This document shows, one piece after another, positions 52,498-61,238 of a stretch of DNA of 64,000 bases. How positions within the stretch are numbered: position 1 is the stretch's first letter; each line of letters begins with the position of its first letter. Source of the stretch: Pelomonas cellulosilytica (lineage in GTDB: Bacteria; Pseudomonadota; Gammaproteobacteria; Burkholderiales; Burkholderiaceae_C). Position numbers and translations under genes: made by a program. The DNA is taken from assembly GCF_021353265.1 (NCBI RefSeq), contig NZ_JAJTWU010000011.1:62001-126000 (forward strand), given 5' to 3'. The notes under the pieces are model-generated. The model had not been told where the DNA came from. It saw only the letters and a program-made list of their open reading frames with translations, and did no database searches.

Positions 52498-53334
52498 ATG
52501 ATCGACAACAAGACCCTCGACGCCGCGATCACCGCCAGCGTCGACAAGCTGCAATCACTGTTCGGCGCCGCGCCGGAGGTCGCTGTCGTGCTCGGCTCCG
52601 GCTGGGCCGGCGCCGTCAGCCATGTGCAGGACGGCAAGAGCCTGGCGTACACCGAGCTGCCGGCCTTCCCGCAGCCCAAGGTCGAAGGCCATGTCAGCGA
52701 AATCGTCGTCGGCCGCATCGGCCCGCAGCGCGTCGTGTTCCTGCGTGGCCGCGCCCACACATACGAAAGCGGCGAGTGCACCGGCATGGCGGGCGCCATC
52801 CGCACGCTCAAGCGCTGGGGCGTGAAGCTGCTGCTGCAGACGAATGCGTCCGGCTCGCTGCGCGCCCACATGCCGCCCGGCAGCCTGATGCTGATCGCGG
52901 ACCACATCAACGCGCCGCAGCGCAGCCCGCTCGTCGGCGAGCCGGGCAGCCAGCGCTTTGTCGACATGAGCACCGCATACGACGCCGAGCTGCGCCAGCA
53001 TGCGCTGGCGCTGGCCAAGCGCGAGAACCTGATGCTGGGCGAGGGCGTCTACGTGTGGGCGCTGGGGCCGCAGTTCGAGACGCCGGCCGAGATCCGCATG
53101 TTCGCCGCCTGGGGCGCCGACGCGGTGGGCATGAGCACAGTGCCCGAGACCATCCTGGCCCGCCATGCCGGTCTTAAAGTCATGGGCATTGCGCTGATGA
53201 CCAACATGGCCGCCGGCCTGTCAGCCGAGGCGCTGACGCACGACCTGACGCTGAAGCAGGCGCAGGCCTCGGGCGAGCGAGCCGCCGGCTTCCTGGCCGC
53301 GCTGGTGGCCAGCCTCCAGGACGTCGCGCTATGA
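52498..53334 (+). CDS. Purine nucleoside phosphorylase (trimeric PNP type)
   Basis: 278 aa. Phosphate-binding loop VAVVLGSGWAGAVSHVQ (about 25-40), KVEGHVSEIVVG (His), VVFLRGRAHTYESGE, LLLQTNASGSLRAHMPPGSLMLIADHIN, and the purine-site segment YVWALGPQFETPAEIRMFAAWGADAVGMSTVPE (Glu about residue 197) with ALMTNMAAGLS (Asn about 239). This is the low-molecular-mass class (PunA/DeoD2-like). Releases purine bases and (deoxy)ribose-1-phosphate. Eight bases after cdd, four-base overlap with deoC. Confidence 0.93.
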   Translation: MIDNKTLDAAITASVDKLQSLFGAAPEVAVVLGSGWAGAVSHVQDGKSLAYTELPAFPQPKVEGHVSEIVVGRIGPQRVVFLRGRAHTYESGECTGMAGAIRTLKRWGVKLLLQTNASGSLRAHMPPGSLMLIADHINAPQRSPLVGEPGSQRFVDMSTAYDAELRQHALALAKRENLMLGEGVYVWALGPQFETPAEIRMFAAWGADAVGMSTVPETILARHAGLKVMGIALMTNMAAGLSAEALTHDLTLKQAQASGERAAGFLAALVASLQDVAL

Positions 53335-54095
53335 GCGCTGCCACCCAGGCCGCCGCCCGCACGGCACTGGCCTGCCTGGACCTGACCAGCCTCAACGACG
53401 CCGACACGCCGGCTGACATCGACGCGCTGTGCCGCCGCGCGCGCACCGTGTTCGGCGACGTGGCCGCCGTCTGCGTGTGGCCCCGCTTCGTCGCGCAGGC
53501 GCGCGCCGCGCTGCCGGCGTCCGTGCGCGTCGCCGCCGTGGCGAACTTCCCCGACGGCGCGTTGGACCTGCCGCGCGCGCTGGCCGACATCGAAGCCATC
53601 GCGCATGCCGGCGGCGACGAGGTGGACGTGGTGCTGCCTTGGCGCGCGCTGCTGGCCGACCAGTCCACCGAGGTGGCCGAGTTCCTGTCGGAGGTGCGCT
53701 TTGCCAGCCGGCCCCTGACGCTGAAGGTCATCATCGAATCCGGCGAACTGCGCAGCGCCGACCGCATCGCGCAGGCCACGCGGCTGGCGCTGGCGGCCGG
53801 TGCTGACTTCGTCAAGACCAGCACCGGCAAGACCCCGACTGGCGCGACGCCCGCCGCTGCCGCCGTCATGCTCAAGGAAATCGCCGCCAGCGGCCTGTCG
53901 GCGGCCGGCTTCAAGGCCTCGGGCGGCGTGCGCACGGTGCTTGATGCCGCCGGCTACATCACCCAGACCCAGGCCGCGCTGGGCGCTGACGCGCTGAACC
54001 CGCAGCGCCTGCGCTTCGGCGCGAGCGGCCTGCTCGCCGACATCGAAGCCGTGCTCGGCGGCACAGCCGCCGCAGCAACCGACTCCGCTTACTGA
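53331..54095 (+). CDS. deoC: Deoxyribose-phosphate aldolase
   Basis: 254 aa TIM barrel. Schiff-base Lys in AAGADFVKTSTGKTPTGATPAAAAVM (about residue 165), the second Lys in GLSAAGFKASGGVRTV (about 197), and LCLDLTSL-type start CLDLTSLNDADTPADIDALC. Cleaves deoxyribose-5-phosphate to glyceraldehyde-3-phosphate and acetaldehyde, closing the deoxynucleoside degradation route. Overlaps the PNP gene (ATGA). No deoB was found in the window, so the mutase that links it to the phosphorylases must be elsewhere. Confidence 0.94.
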   Translation: MSAATQAAARTALACLDLTSLNDADTPADIDALCRRARTVFGDVAAVCVWPRFVAQARAALPASVRVAAVANFPDGALDLPRALADIEAIAHAGGDEVDVVLPWRALLADQSTEVAEFLSEVRFASRPLTLKVIIESGELRSADRIAQATRLALAAGADFVKTSTGKTPTGATPAAAAVMLKEIAASGLSAAGFKASGGVRTVLDAAGYITQTQAALGADALNPQRLRFGASGLLADIEAVLGGTAAAATDSAY

Positions 54096-54098
54096 CCC

Positions 54099-55412
54099 AT
54101 GCTTGCCCAAGAAATCATCCGCGCCAAGCGCGACGGCCACGCGCTCAACGAAGCGCAGATCCAGCATTTCGTCGACGGCCTGACGCACCACACCTGGAGC
54201 GAGGGGCAGGTCGCCGCCCTCGGTATGGCCGTCTTCCTGCGCGGCATGGGCCGCGACGAGGCCGTGCTGCTGACGCGGGCCATGATGAACTCCGGCCGCG
54301 TCATGCACTGGCCCGACATGCCCGGCCCCGTGCTCGACAAGCACAGCAGCGGCGGCGTGGGCGACAAGGTCAGCCTGATGCTGGCGCCCATGGTGGCGGC
54401 CTGCGGTGGCTACGTGCCGATGATTGCCGGCCGGGGCCTCGGTCACACCGGGGGCACCGTCGACAAGCTCGAAGCCATCCCCGGCTATACGACGACGCCC
54501 GACCCGGCGCGCTTCGACCAACTGGTGCGAACGCTGGGTTGCGCCATCATCGGCCAGACGGCCGACCTGGCGCCCGCCGACAAGCGCTTCTACGCGACGC
54601 GCGACGTGACGGCTACGGTGGAGAGCGTGCCGCTGATCACCGCCAGCATCCTGTCCAAGAAGCTCGCTGCCGGCCTGCAAGGCCTGGCGATGGACGTGAA
54701 GTGCGGCAACGGCGCCTTTGCGGCGACACCCGAGTTCGCGCGCGAGCTGGCCGAGAGCATCGTGTCGGTCGCCGGCGGCGCTGGGCTGAAGACGCGCGCC
54801 CTCATCACCGACATGAACCAGATCCTGGGCACCGATGTCGGTAACTCGCTGGAGATCTGGGAGACGGTGCGCTACCTGAAGGGCGACGGGCCGCGCGAGG
54901 CGCGGCTGCATGAGGTCACGCTGGCGCTGTGTGCCGAGATGCTGGTGCTGGGTGGCCTAGCGGTCGACGCCGCGCAGGCACGCGTGAAGCTGCAGGCGGC
55001 GCTGGACAGCGGCGCAGCGGCCGAGAAGTTCGCCCAGATGGTGGCGGCGCTGGGCGGCCCGGCCGACCTGCTGGAACGGCCGGGCAGCTACCTGCCGGCC
55101 GCGCCGGTCGTCACGCCCGTGCCCGCTCCGCGCGCCGGCGTGCTGACGGGCATGGCCACTCGCAACCTCGGCATCGTCATTGTCGAGCTGGGCGGCGGCC
55201 GCCGCCAGGCGGGCGATGCGATCGACATGCGCGTGGGCTTCTCGCAGGTGCAGCCGCTGGGCACGCGTTTCGCAGCCGGCGAGCCGCTGGCGCTGGTCCA
55301 TGCGGCCGATGAAGCCGCCGCCGACCGCGCGGTCGCGTCGTACCTTGCTGCCTGCAGCTTCGGCGATGCGCCCGACGCGGCGACGCCGCTGGTCATGGCG
55401 GAGATCGGCTGA
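54099..55412 (+). CDS. deoA: Thymidine phosphorylase
   Basis: 437 aa (E. coli 440). Signature [53 protein letters not shown] (about 82-135), [31 protein letters not shown] (about 180-210) and the C-terminal PYNP_C domain. Converts thymidine and deoxyuridine to base and deoxyribose-1-phosphate. It follows deoC by three bases; its stop overlaps the trmB start (TGATG). Confidence 0.95.
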   Translation: MLAQEIIRAKRDGHALNEAQIQHFVDGLTHHTWSEGQVAALGMAVFLRGMGRDEAVLLTRAMMNSGRVMHWPDMPGPVLDKHSSGGVGDKVSLMLAPMVAACGGYVPMIAGRGLGHTGGTVDKLEAIPGYTTTPDPARFDQLVRTLGCAIIGQTADLAPADKRFYATRDVTATVESVPLITASILSKKLAAGLQGLAMDVKCGNGAFAATPEFARELAESIVSVAGGAGLKTRALITDMNQILGTDVGNSLEIWETVRYLKGDGPREARLHEVTLALCAEMLVLGGLAVDAAQARVKLQAALDSGAAAEKFAQMVAALGGPADLLERPGSYLPAAPVVTPVPAPRAGVLTGMATRNLGIVIVELGGGRRQAGDAIDMRVGFSQVQPLGTRFAAGEPLALVHAADEAAADRAVASYLAACSFGDAPDAATPLVMAEIG

Positions 55413-56113
55413 TGAGCGACGAGGAGGTGAAGCCGGGCGAGCCGCCGCGCCGCGCGATCAAGAGCTTCGTCACCCGGGCCGGCCGCATGGGCACCGGCCA
55501 GATCAAGGCGCTGGCCGAGCTGGGCCCGCAATTCGTGCTGCCCTACAGGCCCGAGCGCATCGACCCGGCCCAGGTCTTCGGCCGCCAGGCAGCGCTGGTG
55601 CTGGAGATCGGCTTCGGCATGGGCGGCGCCACCGCCGAGATCGCTGCCACGCTACCCGACCACGACTTCATCGGCTGCGAGGTGCACGAACCCGGCGTCG
55701 GCGCGCTGCTCAAGCTCATCGGCGAACGCGGGCTGACGAACATCCGTATCGTCCAGCACGATGCCGTCGAGGTGCTGCGCGACATGCTGGGCGAGGGTGC
55801 GCTGGCCGGCGTGCACATCTTCTTTCCCGACCCCTGGCACAAGAAGCGCCACAACAAGCGGCGCCTCATCCAGCCGGACTTCGTCGCCCAGCTCGCCAAG
55901 CATCTCGCGCCCGGCGGCTACCTGCACTGCGCGACCGACTGGCAGCCGTATGCCGAGCAGATGCTGGAGGTGCTGTCCGCCGAGCCGGCACTGGCCAACA
56001 CGGCCGAAGGCTATGCCGACAAGCCGGCCTACCGGCCGCTGACGAAGTTCGAGAATCGCGGCCTGAAACTGGGCCACGGTGTGTGGGACCTGGTGTTCAG
56101 GAAGCGCACATGA
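55412..56113 (+). CDS. trmB: tRNA (guanine-N7)-methyltransferase
   Basis: 233 aa. SAM-binding loop [16 protein letters not shown] (about 65-80), the family motif [21 protein letters not shown] (about 138-158), and [18 protein letters not shown]. Makes m7G46 in the variable loop of tRNA. The N-terminal 30 residues are charged as usual. It begins inside the deoA stop and overlaps coaBC (ATGA), so a tRNA-modification gene sits in the middle of a nucleotide-metabolism transcript. Confidence 0.95.
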   Translation: MSDEEVKPGEPPRRAIKSFVTRAGRMGTGQIKALAELGPQFVLPYRPERIDPAQVFGRQAALVLEIGFGMGGATAEIAATLPDHDFIGCEVHEPGVGALLKLIGERGLTNIRIVQHDAVEVLRDMLGEGALAGVHIFFPDPWHKKRHNKRRLIQPDFVAQLAKHLAPGGYLHCATDWQPYAEQMLEVLSAEPALANTAEGYADKPAYRPLTKFENRGLKLGHGVWDLVFRKRT

Positions 56114-57312
56114 CTTCTCCTCTGCATGGCAAGCACATCCTCCTCGCGATGACCGGTGGCATCGCCGGCTACAAGATTGCCGAGCTGACGCGGCTGTTCG
56201 CCAAGGGCGGTGCGACCGTGCAGGTCATGATGACCGAAGCAGCGGAAGCCTTCATCACCGCGGTGACGATGCAGGCGCTGTCCGGCCGTAGTGTCTACAC
56301 CTCGCAGTGGGACGCCCGGCCGGCCAACAACATGGCCCACATCAACCTCAGCCGCGAGGCCGACCTGATGCTGGTCGCGCCGGCCAGCGCCGACACCATC
56401 GCCGCGTTGGCGCATGGCAGGGCAGACGACCTCGTCAGCCTCACCGCGCTCGCGCGCCGCGTCCATGAATGCCCGCTGCTGGTCGTGCCCGCGATGAACC
56501 GCGAGATGTGGGCGCACCCGGCCACGCAGCGCAATGTCGCCCAGATCCAGGCCGACGGTGCGACCGTCATCGGCCCCGCCAGCGGCGACCAGGCCTGTGG
56601 CGAGATCGGCGACGGCCGCATGCTGGAGCCGCAGCAGATCTTCGACGACGTCGAGGCCTTCCTCGCGCCCAAGCCCTTGCGCGGCAAGAAGCTGCTGATC
56701 ACGGCCGGCCCGACCTTCGAACCCATCGACCCGGTGCGCGGCATCACCAACCACAGCAGCGGCAAGATGGGCTTTGCTATCGCCCGCGCGGCGCACGAGG
56801 CCGGCGCCGAGGTCACGCTGGTCGCCGGCCCGGTGCACCTGGCCACGCCGCGTGGCGTGCAGCGCATCGACGTGCAGAGCGCGCAGCAGATGTACGACGC
56901 CGTGCTGCCGCTGGCGGCCTACCAGCACGCCTTCATTGCCAGTGCCGCCGTCGCCGACTGGCGCCCCTCGCAGCCGCACGAGCACAAGCTGAAGAAGGCC
57001 GAAGGCGGCGCGACGGCGCCCACGCTCGCGATGACCGATAACCCCGACATCCTGGCTGCCGTCGCCAGGCTGCCGAAGCCGCCTTACTGCGTCGGTTTTG
57101 CCGCCGAGAGCGAGAAGCTTGCCGAGCACGCCGAGGCCAAGCGCCGCCGCAAGGGCATCCCGCTGATCGTCGCCAATCTCGGCCCGGCCACCTTCGGTCG
57201 CGACGACAACGCGCTGCTGCTCATCGACGAGCACGGTCAGCGTGAACTGCCACGTGCCGACAAGCTCACGCTGGCGCGCGAGCTGATTTCCGAACTTTCA
57301 AAACGTCTCTGA
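56110..57312 (+). CDS. coaBC: Bifunctional phosphopantothenoylcysteine decarboxylase/synthetase CoaBC
   Basis: 400 aa (E. coli 406). CoaC half: [20 protein letters not shown] (FMN-binding), catalytic His in [26 protein letters not shown] (about residue 75), [14 protein letters not shown] (about 120) and [14 protein letters not shown] with the Cys lid. CoaB half: [34 protein letters not shown] (about 198-230), [20 protein letters not shown] and VGFAAES. Second and third steps of CoA synthesis from phosphopantothenate. Overlaps trmB and dut by start-stop sharing. Confidence 0.96.
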   Translation: MTSPLHGKHILLAMTGGIAGYKIAELTRLFAKGGATVQVMMTEAAEAFITAVTMQALSGRSVYTSQWDARPANNMAHINLSREADLMLVAPASADTIAALAHGRADDLVSLTALARRVHECPLLVVPAMNREMWAHPATQRNVAQIQADGATVIGPASGDQACGEIGDGRMLEPQQIFDDVEAFLAPKPLRGKKLLITAGPTFEPIDPVRGITNHSSGKMGFAIARAAHEAGAEVTLVAGPVHLATPRGVQRIDVQSAQQMYDAVLPLAAYQHAFIASAAVADWRPSQPHEHKLKKAEGGATAPTLAMTDNPDILAAVARLPKPPYCVGFAAESEKLAEHAEAKRRRKGIPLIVANLGPATFGRDDNALLLIDEHGQRELPRADKLTLARELISELSKRL

Positions 57313-57761
57313 TGCACGCCATCGATCTGCAAGTGCTCGACGCCCGCATGGCCGAGCAGATTCCCGCCTATGCGACACCCGGCAGCGCCGGCCTGGACCT
57401 GCGCGCCTGCCTGGACAAAGCGCTGACGCTGGCGCCCGGCCAGACGGCGCTGATCCCGACCGGCCTGGCCATCCACATCGCCGACCCGGGCCTGGCCGCG
57501 CTGATCCTGCCGCGCTCGGGCCTGGGCCACAAGCATGGCATCGTGCTGGGCAACCTCGTTGGTCTGATCGACAGCGACTACCAAGGCCAGCTGATGGTGA
57601 GTTGCTGGAATCGCGGCCAGACCGAATTCACGATCCAGCCCTTCGAGCGCATCGCGCAGCTGGTCATCGTGCCGGTCGTGCAGGCGGCGTTCCGGCGCGT
57701 AGACAGCTTCGACGCGTCGTCGCGCGGCGAAGGTGGTTTCGGGTCAACCGGCAAGGGCTGA
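57312..57761 (+). CDS. dut: dUTP diphosphatase
   Basis: 149 aa (E. coli 151). All five trimeric dUTPase motifs: [15 protein letters not shown] (motif 1), [16 protein letters not shown] (motif 2), [14 protein letters not shown] (motif 3, catalytic Asp), [10 protein letters not shown] (motif 4), [11 protein letters not shown] (motif 5, C-terminal lid). Hydrolyses dUTP to dUMP. The usual coaBC-dut order is seen; the start overlaps the coaBC stop by TGATG. It is the last gene of the chain that begins with the BMP protein. Confidence 0.96.
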   Translation: MHAIDLQVLDARMAEQIPAYATPGSAGLDLRACLDKALTLAPGQTALIPTGLAIHIADPGLAALILPRSGLGHKHGIVLGNLVGLIDSDYQGQLMVSCWNRGQTEFTIQPFERIAQLVIVPVVQAAFRRVDSFDASSRGEGGFGSTGKG

Positions 57762-57769
57762 CGCAGCAA

Positions 57770-57788
57770 CGGGCGCTTCGGGCGCCCG
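57770..57788. terminator. GC-rich hairpin between convergent dut and FKBP genes
   Basis: CGGGCGC (57770-57776) and GCGCCCG (57782-57788) around a TTCGG loop, within the 36-base gap between two convergent genes. It is a plausible shared end structure, but no T-run is present. Confidence 0.4.
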
Positions 57789-57797
57789 CGGTCCGGT

Positions 57798-58319
57798 TCA
57801 GTGCAGCGAGGCGTCTGGCGGCGCGCCAGTCTGCACCATGAAGATCGGTTCGCCGACCGAGCCGGCCTGCACCTCTTCTTCGGTCGCTGGCCGCACGTCC
57901 AGCAGCTTCAGGTGCATGCGCAGCCCGATGCCCGCGAGCGGATGGTTGCCGTCCAGCACGACGTGCTCCGGGTAGACCTCGGTCACCGTATAGACCGTAT
58001 CCGCCGGCATTCCCTCGGTGACGGCGCCCTCGGGCAGACCCTCGAACTGCATGCCCGGCTCGACATCGGCAGGGAACAGCCCACGCGCCTCGAAGCAGAC
58101 GAGGTTGGAGTCGTAGTCGCCAAAGGCTTCTTCCGGCTGCAGCGCCAGGTCGGTTTCGAAACCGACCTCCTGGCCTTCCAGCGCCGCCTCGACCTTGGCG
58201 AACAGGTCGTCCCCGCCGTGCAGGAATTCCATCGGCTCGGCCAGCTCATCGATGAGCTGGCCCTGGGCATCTTCGAGTCTCCAGCGCAGGGAGACGACAC
58301 AGGGGCGGGTCACTTGCAT
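57798..58319 (-). CDS. FKBP-type peptidyl-prolyl isomerase, SlyD-like
   Basis: 173 aa. SlyD-type features: LEDAQGQLIDELAEPMEFLHGGDDLFAKVEAALEGQEVG (about 15-53), ALQPEEAFGDYDSNLVCFEARGLFPADVEPGMQFEGL (insert-in-flap domain) and VVLDGNHPLAGIGLRMHLKLLDVRPATEEE (about 120-150). No His-rich metal tail. Chaperone and proline isomerase in the cytoplasm. The ATG is 31 bases from the divergent RoxA-like gene and has no SD, so a leaderless or very short mRNA leader is likely. Confidence 0.9.
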   Translation of the reverse strand: MQVTRPCVVSLRWRLEDAQGQLIDELAEPMEFLHGGDDLFAKVEAALEGQEVGFETDLALQPEEAFGDYDSNLVCFEARGLFPADVEPGMQFEGLPEGAVTEGMPADTVYTVTEVYPEHVVLDGNHPLAGIGLRMHLKLLDVRPATEEEVQAGSVGEPIFMVQTGAPPDASLH

Positions 58320-58350
58320 CCGGACATTTTCGCATCGGCACAATGCCCGC

Positions 58351-59466
58351 ATGCAGACCGATCTCCCGACCCCCATGCTCGGCGGCTTGAGCCCCGAGCA
58401 GTTCATGCGCCGCCACTGGCAGAAGAAACCCCTGCTAGTGCGCCAGGCCTTTCCCGAGGTGACGCCGCTGGCCCCGTTGAAGGAGCTGGCCGCGCTGGCC
58501 GCGCGCGACGATGTCGAAAGCCGCCTGATCACGGCGTTCGACGGCCGCTGGAAGCTGCGGCACGGCCCCGTCGCGCGCCTGCCCGCGATGAGCAAGCCGG
58601 GCTGGACGCTGCTGGTACAAGGGCTGGAGCAGCACGTCGGTGCGGCTCGCGAGCTGATGGACCGCTTCCGCTTCATACCGGACGCGCGGCTGGACGACCT
58701 GATGGTGTCCGTAGCCAGCGACGGCGGCGGCGTCGGGCCGCATTTCGACTCCTACGACGTCTTCCTGATCCAGCTCGCCGGCCGGCGCCGCTGGCGCATC
58801 GGCGCGCAGAAGGACGCAGTACTGCGCGACGACGTGCCGGTGAAGATCATCGCCAACTTCAAGCCCGAGCAGGAGTTCGTGCTGGAGCCGGGCGACATGC
58901 TCTACCTGCCGCCCGGCTGGGCACACGATGGCATCGCTGTTGGCGCGGGTTGCATGACGGGCTCTGTCGGCTTCCGCGTGCCACGCACGACCGGCCTGGC
59001 GGCCGAGTTGCTGTCGCGGCTGCTGGACGAGGACGACGACGCCGGCAAGCTCTACGCCGACCCGCGCCAGCCGGCGACTGCCGAGCCGGGCCGTGTCCCG
59101 GCAGGGCTGCTGGACTTTGCACGCCGCGCCGTCGAGGCGGCCTTGCAGCGCCCGCAGGCGCTGGAGCGCGCGCTAGGCGAGGCGCTCACGGAGCCGAAGC
59201 CGCAGGTCTGGTTCGAGGCCGGCGAGCCGTTGCCTGCCGGTCTGGGCGTGTCGCTCGACCGGCGCAGCCGCATGCTCTACGACGCGGCGCATGTGTTTCT
59301 CAATGGCGAGAGCTTCCGGGCCGGCGGGCGGGACGCGACGCTGATGCGGCGCCTTGCCGACCGGCGCGTGCTCGCGGCTGCGGACGTTTCGAGGCTGTCT
59401 GAAGGCGCGCGCGAGTTGCTGGACCAATGGGCCGAGGATGGCTGGCTGCAGCCGCTGATTCCGTGA
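58351..59466 (+). CDS. JmjC/cupin ribosomal oxygenase (RoxA/YcfD-like)
   Basis: 371 aa. N-terminal LSPEQFMRRHWQKKPLLVRQAFP; the Fe(II) site GVGPHFDSYDVFLIQLAGRRRW (HxD, about residue 133) with the distal His in LPPGWAHDGIAVG (about 194); then the dimerisation and C-terminal winged-helix parts ending in LDQWAEDGWLQPLIP. E. coli YcfD hydroxylates an Arg of ribosomal protein L16 with 2-oxoglutarate and O2. ATG 58351; no SD, short divergent gap. Overlaps the next gene by four bases. Confidence 0.92.
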   Translation: MQTDLPTPMLGGLSPEQFMRRHWQKKPLLVRQAFPEVTPLAPLKELAALAARDDVESRLITAFDGRWKLRHGPVARLPAMSKPGWTLLVQGLEQHVGAARELMDRFRFIPDARLDDLMVSVASDGGGVGPHFDSYDVFLIQLAGRRRWRIGAQKDAVLRDDVPVKIIANFKPEQEFVLEPGDMLYLPPGWAHDGIAVGAGCMTGSVGFRVPRTTGLAAELLSRLLDEDDDAGKLYADPRQPATAEPGRVPAGLLDFARRAVEAALQRPQALERALGEALTEPKPQVWFEAGEPLPAGLGVSLDRRSRMLYDAAHVFLNGESFRAGGRDATLMRRLADRRVLAAADVSRLSEGARELLDQWAEDGWLQPLIP

Positions 59467-59957
59467 ACGCCCAGACGTTTGCCGGGCGCGCCGAATTCCA
59501 GCGGTTGGTTGCCGAGACGCTGGCTTGGTGTGCGGAGCAGGGCAGTCGCGAGTTGCACGCCTGGGACGCGAGCTTTGTCGATTGGCCGCTGTCCGATGCG
59601 AACGTGCTGTCCACGCTGACCGCCTGGGCGCGGCACGGTCGTCAACTGCACTTGCTGGCGCTGCAGTTCGACGACGTGGTGCGCCGTCATCCGCGTTTCG
59701 TGCGCTGGCGGCGCGACTTCGCGCATTGCGTGGCGGCACGTGCCGTCGAACCGGAGGTCAGGCTGGAGGCCGCGCCTGAAGCCTTGCTGCTGGCTGTCGG
59801 GGACGGCGCGACGTTGAGCCTGCGTTTGTTCGACCGCCATCTGTGGCGCGGCGAGCTGAGCCTTGACGCAGGTCAGCGCCTGCGTAACCTGGAATGGTTT
59901 GATGCCCTGACGCAACGTTCCAGCGAGTCATTTGCGCCCACGACTTTGGGACTCTGA
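59463..59957 (+). CDS. Hypothetical protein coupled to RoxA-like gene
   Basis: 164 aa, GTG start within the preceding stop (GTGA). Starts MNAQTFAGRAEFQRLVAETLAWC and contains SRELHAWDASFVDWPLSDANVLSTLTAWARHGRQLHLLALQFDDVVRRHPRFVRWRRDFAHCV, a pattern common to small betaproteobacterial proteins of unknown function found next to this cupin gene. It looks like a cytoplasmic alpha/beta fold. Coupling suggests a function linked to the oxygenase, but no motif identifies it. Confidence 0.75.
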   Translation: MNAQTFAGRAEFQRLVAETLAWCAEQGSRELHAWDASFVDWPLSDANVLSTLTAWARHGRQLHLLALQFDDVVRRHPRFVRWRRDFAHCVAARAVEPEVRLEAAPEALLLAVGDGATLSLRLFDRHLWRGELSLDAGQRLRNLEWFDALTQRSSESFAPTTLGL

Positions 59958-59979
59958 GTACATGTGACAGAGCTGGCCC

Positions 59980-59985
59980 TATAAT
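59980..59985 (+). promoter_or_regulatory. Perfect -10 (TATAAT) of small lipoprotein gene
   Basis: TATAAT in an AT-richer stretch; no consensus -35 at 16-18 bases, although GTGACA occurs at 59964-59969. The expected transcript would start near 59992 and have a leader of about 127 bases before the ATG at 60119. Confidence 0.55.
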
Positions 59986-60062
59986 TAGTGGCTAGGCGAG
60001 GGAAGCGCTCGAGGTTTTCCGCGTCTTGTTGTTCGGGGTCGGCAGTCGGTGAAGCAAACATC

Positions 60063-60093
60063 GGTGCACGACCCCAAAGTTATGGTGTGCACC
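60063..60093 (+). other. 5'-leader hairpin of the lipoprotein mRNA
   Basis: GGTGCAC (60063-60069) and GTGCACC (60087-60093) form a 7-bp stem with a 17-base loop, 26 bases before the start codon and upstream of the GAGGA ribosome binding site. It could stabilise the message or bind an sRNA or protein. Confidence 0.4.
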
Positions 60094-60118
60094 GTCGTTT
60101 AAACGTTTGAGGACAAGT

Positions 60119-60325
60119 ATGAAAAAGTCGATCCTGTTGGCTTCCCTGCTGGCTGCCGTGGCTCTGAGCGCTTGCAGCAAGAAGGAAGAACCCAAGGTTG
60201 AGGCCCCCGTCGCTACGCCGGCCCCGGCTCCCGCCCCGGCCCCGGAAGCTTCGGCCGCCGCCAGCGCTGCTGACGTCGCCGCTTCGGCTGCCGCTGACGC
60301 CGCTGCCTCGGCCGCTTCGAAGTAA
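60119..60325 (+). CDS. Small Ala/Pro-rich lipoprotein
   Basis: 68 aa. Signal peptide MKKSILLASLLAAVALSAC with lipobox LSAC (Cys about residue 19), then a Lys/Glu-rich SKKEEPKVEAP, an APAPAPAPAPEA proline hinge and an Ala/Ser-rich tail (AAASAADVAASAAADAAASA, near-heptad). GAGGA upstream. Free-standing between its own promoter and terminator, so probably a highly expressed Braun-type structural lipoprotein; no C-terminal Lys-Arg-type peptidoglycan anchor as in Lpp, though it ends in SK. The name is unknown. Confidence 0.85.
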   Translation: MKKSILLASLLAAVALSACSKKEEPKVEAPVATPAPAPAPAPEASAAASAADVAASAAADAAASAASK

Positions 60326-60347
60326 TCACTTCGTCCCTGCGGAGAAA

Positions 60348-60379
60348 GCCGCCGCTGCGCAAGCAGCGACGGCTTTTTT
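60348..60379 (+). terminator. Rho-independent terminator of lipoprotein gene
   Basis: GCCGCCGCTGC (60348-60358), GCAA loop, GCAGCGACGGC (60363-60373) with one C-A mismatch, followed by six T (60374-60379). Starts 22 bases after the stop. Confidence 0.9.
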
Positions 60380-60450
60380 CTTGTCTGTGCCGCCCATCGG
60401 GAGTTTGGGCGGTTGAATTACAAATCTTTGCCTTTGATTGGCCCGGTGAA

Positions 60451-61230
60451 TCAACCCACCTGCAGCCAGTCGAAACCCAATCCCGGATCCGCCACGCGAA
60501 TATCACCGGGCGAGCAGTCCAGGGCTTTTGACAGCGCTTCCCTTACAAGGGCCGGTGAGTTGTTCTTCTCGCTGAGGTGAGCGGCGACAACGATGCCCAG
60601 CGCGTCGTGCCGGCAGCGTGACAGCAGAGCGGCAGCGTCTTCGTTGCACAGATGGCCGTGCGTGCCGAGGATGCGTCGCTGCAGCATCGGCGGGTAAGGC
60701 CCGGCGCGCAGCATCGCAACGTCGTGGTTGCTCTCCAGCACCAGCGCATGGCAGCCCTGCAACGGCACGGCGACGCTGTCGGGCGCACAGCCCAGGTCGG
60801 TGACGATGCCCAGCTTCGCGCGGCCGTCGCTGACGGTCAGTTGAAGCGGTTCCTGAGCGTCGTGCGGCACGGCGAAAGGCTGCAGGGCGAGGTCGCCGAG
60901 TGCGATTTGCTCGCCGCTGCGAGCGGGCAGCAGCAGCGCGGTGTCGAAACCGTCCTTGGCGATCGCCCGCCAGGTCCCGCGGCTCGTGACGAGCCGGATG
61001 CGGTGACGCTGCGCGAACGACAGCGCACAGCCGACATGATCGCCGTGCTCGTGCGTGATGAAGAGGGCGTCGATGTCGGCCGGTGCGCAGCCGGCGCGGG
61101 CGAGCCGTCGGGTCAGTTCCCGTTCACTGAAGCCCGCGTCGACGAGGACGCGGGTCGTCGTGATGCCCTGGCTGGCCTCGACGAGCGTCGCATTGCCGCC
61201 GCTGCCGCTGCCAAGGCTGCAGAACCGCAT
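60451..61230 (-). CDS. MBL-fold metallohydrolase (YycJ-like)
   Basis: 259 aa. Starts MRFCSLGSGSGGNATLVE; the metal motif is FITHEHGDHVGCALSF (HxHxDH, about residues 58-65), with a second His in FAVPHDAQEPL (about 124) and an Asp in IVTDLGCAPDSV (about 145). The YycJ/Lactamase_B_2-type spacing and the SNHD motif suggest a nuclease or phosphodiesterase, not a beta-lactamase. It follows bamC by eight bases. Confidence 0.88.
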   Translation of the reverse strand: MRFCSLGSGSGGNATLVEASQGITTTRVLVDAGFSERELTRRLARAGCAPADIDALFITHEHGDHVGCALSFAQRHRIRLVTSRGTWRAIAKDGFDTALLLPARSGEQIALGDLALQPFAVPHDAQEPLQLTVSDGRAKLGIVTDLGCAPDSVAVPLQGCHALVLESNHDVAMLRAGPYPPMLQRRILGTHGHLCNEDAAALLSRCRHDALGIVVAAHLSEKNNSPALVREALSKALDCSPGDIRVADPGLGFDWLQVG

Positions 61231-61238
61231 CCGGCTCC

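Noticed and set aside
60180-60325. Tandem DNA repeat in the lipoprotein gene
   Set aside because: The Ala/Pro/Ser-rich protein tail is simple in composition, but codons vary and no constant repeat unit is present.
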